Assembly (NCBI GenBank): GCA_003156615.1
Contig: PMHI01000082.1
Location: 293 to 7,031, forward strand
From: Acidobacteriaceae bacterium
GTDB lineage: Bacteria; Acidobacteriota; Terriglobia; Terriglobales; SbA1
DNA length: 6,739 nt
Direction of reading: 5' to 3'
Position 1 is the first letter of the stretch; each line of letters starts with the position of its first letter. The position numbers and the translations under genes are program-made. Under the pieces are notes generated by a model. The model made no database searches, was not told where the DNA came from, and saw only the letters and a list, made by a program, of their open reading frames with translations. Of the stretch, positions 5,517-6,739 are shown piece by piece.

Positions 5517-6739
5517 ATGCTGGTAGGTGAAGACCGTAGTCAGGGTCGGGGGATTGCCGTTATCGGCATGAGCGGACGCTTCCCCGGGGCTTTGAATGTG
5601 GATGAGTTCTGGCGCAACCTGGCCGCCGGAGTTGATGCCATACGGCCGCCGAGACCCGAAGATCAGGCCCGCACCCGGCTTGGTCCCGAGGTTCTCCGCC
5701 ACCCCGATTACGTGGGCTCCCGGTACAGCCTGGACGATGAAAAACTTTTTGACGCCGAGCTCTTCGGGTTTACAGCCGCAGAGGCGCGTATTACGGACCC
5801 GCAGCACCGCATCTTCATGGAATGCGTGTGGGAGGCGCTGGAATCGGCAGGCTACCTCGCGAAAACGTCAGATTTGCGCATCGGGCTGTACGCGGGGTCG
5901 AGTCTCAGCCACTACCTGGTGCACAACCTGCACTCATCGCTGGAAGAAACGCGCCGTCCGACCCAGTACATCCAGCGGCTGATCGGCAACGACAAGGACT
6001 ACCTCACCACCCATGTTTCCTACAAGCTGAACCTGCGAGGACCGAGCATCGGTGTGCAGACCGCGTGCTCGACGTCGCTGGTCTCGGTATGGCTGGCGTG
6101 CCAGCAGCTGAACAACTGCGAATGCGACCTGGTGCTGGCTGGCGGAGTGACCATCAAGCACCCTGCGCACAAATACCTTGGCTACATATACGAAGAGGGC
6201 AACATTTTCTCGCCCGACGGCCATTGCCGGTCGTTCGACGCATCCGCCGGAGGCACGATCTTCGGCAGTGGGGCGGGAGTGGTTCTGCTCAAGCGGTTGG
6301 AGGAGGCCATTGCTGATCGCGACACGATACTGGCGGTGATCAAGGAAGCCGCCGTCAATAACGATGGCGCGGTGAAGATGGGATATACGGCTCCGAGCCT
6401 GGAAGGCCAGGTGGAGGTGGTGGCCCTGGCGCAGGCCATGGCAGGAGTGCATCCGGAGAGCATCGGTTATATCGAGGCGCACGGCACTGGCACAGCTTTG
6501 GGGGACCCGGTGGAGATTGCGGCGCTGACTCAGGTGTTTCGCAGGAAGACGCAAAAACGCGGGTTTTGCGCCATCGGGTCGGTGAAGTCGAACGTGGGGC
6601 ACTTGGAGTCGGCGGCCGGGGTGACGGGCCTGATCAAGACGGTGCTGGCACTCGAGCATAAGCAGATTCCTCCAAGCCTACATTTTCAGTCGCCCAATCC
6701 GGAGATCGATTTCGCCGCGAGTCCGTTCTACGTCAACAC
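5517..6739 (+). CDS. Type I modular polyketide synthase, N-terminal ketosynthase domain (partial, runs off window)
   Basis: The frame is open from the ATG at 5517 to the window edge, 407 codons with no stop. It is a near-complete beta-ketoacyl synthase domain, which condenses an acyl chain with malonyl-type extender units on acyl carrier proteins. Motifs in order: IAVIGMSGRFPGA (13-25), DPQHR (94-98), active-site C184 in VQTACSTSL, H322 in EAHGTGTALGDPVE, and K357/H362 in VKSNVGHLESAAG. The Cys-His-His set is intact. The GNDKDYLTTHVSYKL stretch (157-171) resembles ketosynthases of modular and NRPS-PKS hybrid lines. Only about ten residues precede the domain, so there is no loading module or long docking region: the protein probably receives its starter from another protein. 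Acyltransferase, reductive and carrier domains would lie beyond the window. The gene is probably the left-hand member of a biosynthetic cluster extending to the right. Confidence 0.93.
   Translation, partial: MLVGEDRSQGRGIAVIGMSGRFPGALNVDEFWRNLAAGVDAIRPPRPEDQARTRLGPEVLRHPDYVGSRYSLDDEKLFDAELFGFTAAEARITDPQHRIFMECVWEALESAGYLAKTSDLRIGLYAGSSLSHYLVHNLHSSLEETRRPTQYIQRLIGNDKDYLTTHVSYKLNLRGPSIGVQTACSTSLVSVWLACQQLNNCECDLVLAGGVTIKHPAHKYLGYIYEEGNIFSPDGHCRSFDASAGGTIFGSGAGVVLLKRLEEAIADRDTILAVIKEAAVNNDGAVKMGYTAPSLEGQVEVVALAQAMAGVHPESIGYIEAHGTGTALGDPVEIAALTQVFRRKTQKRGFCAIGSVKSNVGHLESAAGVTGLIKTVLALEHKQIPPSLHFQSPNPEIDFAASPFYVN

Noticed and set aside
5262..5807. Minus-strand open frame of 181 codons ending in a QDEPEG repeat
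   Set aside because: Its upstream half is antisense to the PKS start, and the repeat is explained by the direct DNA repeats at the insertion-sequence end.
5934..6659. Minus-strand open frame of 241 codons
   Set aside because: It lies wholly antisense to the intact ketosynthase domain and its translation is His/Arg/Gln-rich with no recognisable motif.

Overview
The window reads as a stretch of a high-GC soil-type bacterial chromosome. Acidobacteriota is my best guess, from two secreted metal-dependent amidohydrolases of a kind common in that phylum, a modular polyketide synthase and several decayed mobile elements. This rests on protein character only; no rRNA or other marker gene is present.

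Layout: (1) 1-189 is upstream DNA with a 7-bp-arm inverted repeat, followed by a secreted amidohydrolase (190-1641, +). (2) 1670-2231 (-) is a TetR-family regulator that has lost its 5' end and carries a frameshift. (3) 2229-2577 has no intact gene. It holds two back-to-back perfect hairpins, a possible C-terminal relic of an unknown protein, and three copies of a CGATTT(A/G)A motif. (4) 2578-3066 (+) encodes a small orphan membrane protein with about five transmembrane segments. (5) 3112-3335 is a ~224-bp miniature transposon with 32-bp perfect terminal inverted repeats, each containing two direct 11-bp repeats; between them, on the minus strand, is the N-terminal stub of a transposase. (6) 3477-4913 (-) is a second secreted amidohydrolase, on the opposite strand to the first. 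(7) 5065-5265 (-) is the N-terminal stub of another transposase/integrase, with a pair of 23-bp direct repeats just upstream of it. (8) 5517 to the window edge (+) is the start of a type I polyketide synthase, covering almost the whole ketosynthase domain with all catalytic residues. The frame is still open at the end of the window.

How the genes work together: the two amidohydrolases probably act outside the cytoplasm on peptide-like or other amide substrates, but nothing ties them to a shared pathway. The PKS begins what is probably a biosynthetic cluster to the right of the window. The DNA between these genes is a graveyard of mobile-element fragments and broken genes, and the left edge of the PKS gene lies only ~170 bp from one such scar. 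The most distinctive structure is the non-autonomous miniature transposon at 3112-3335.
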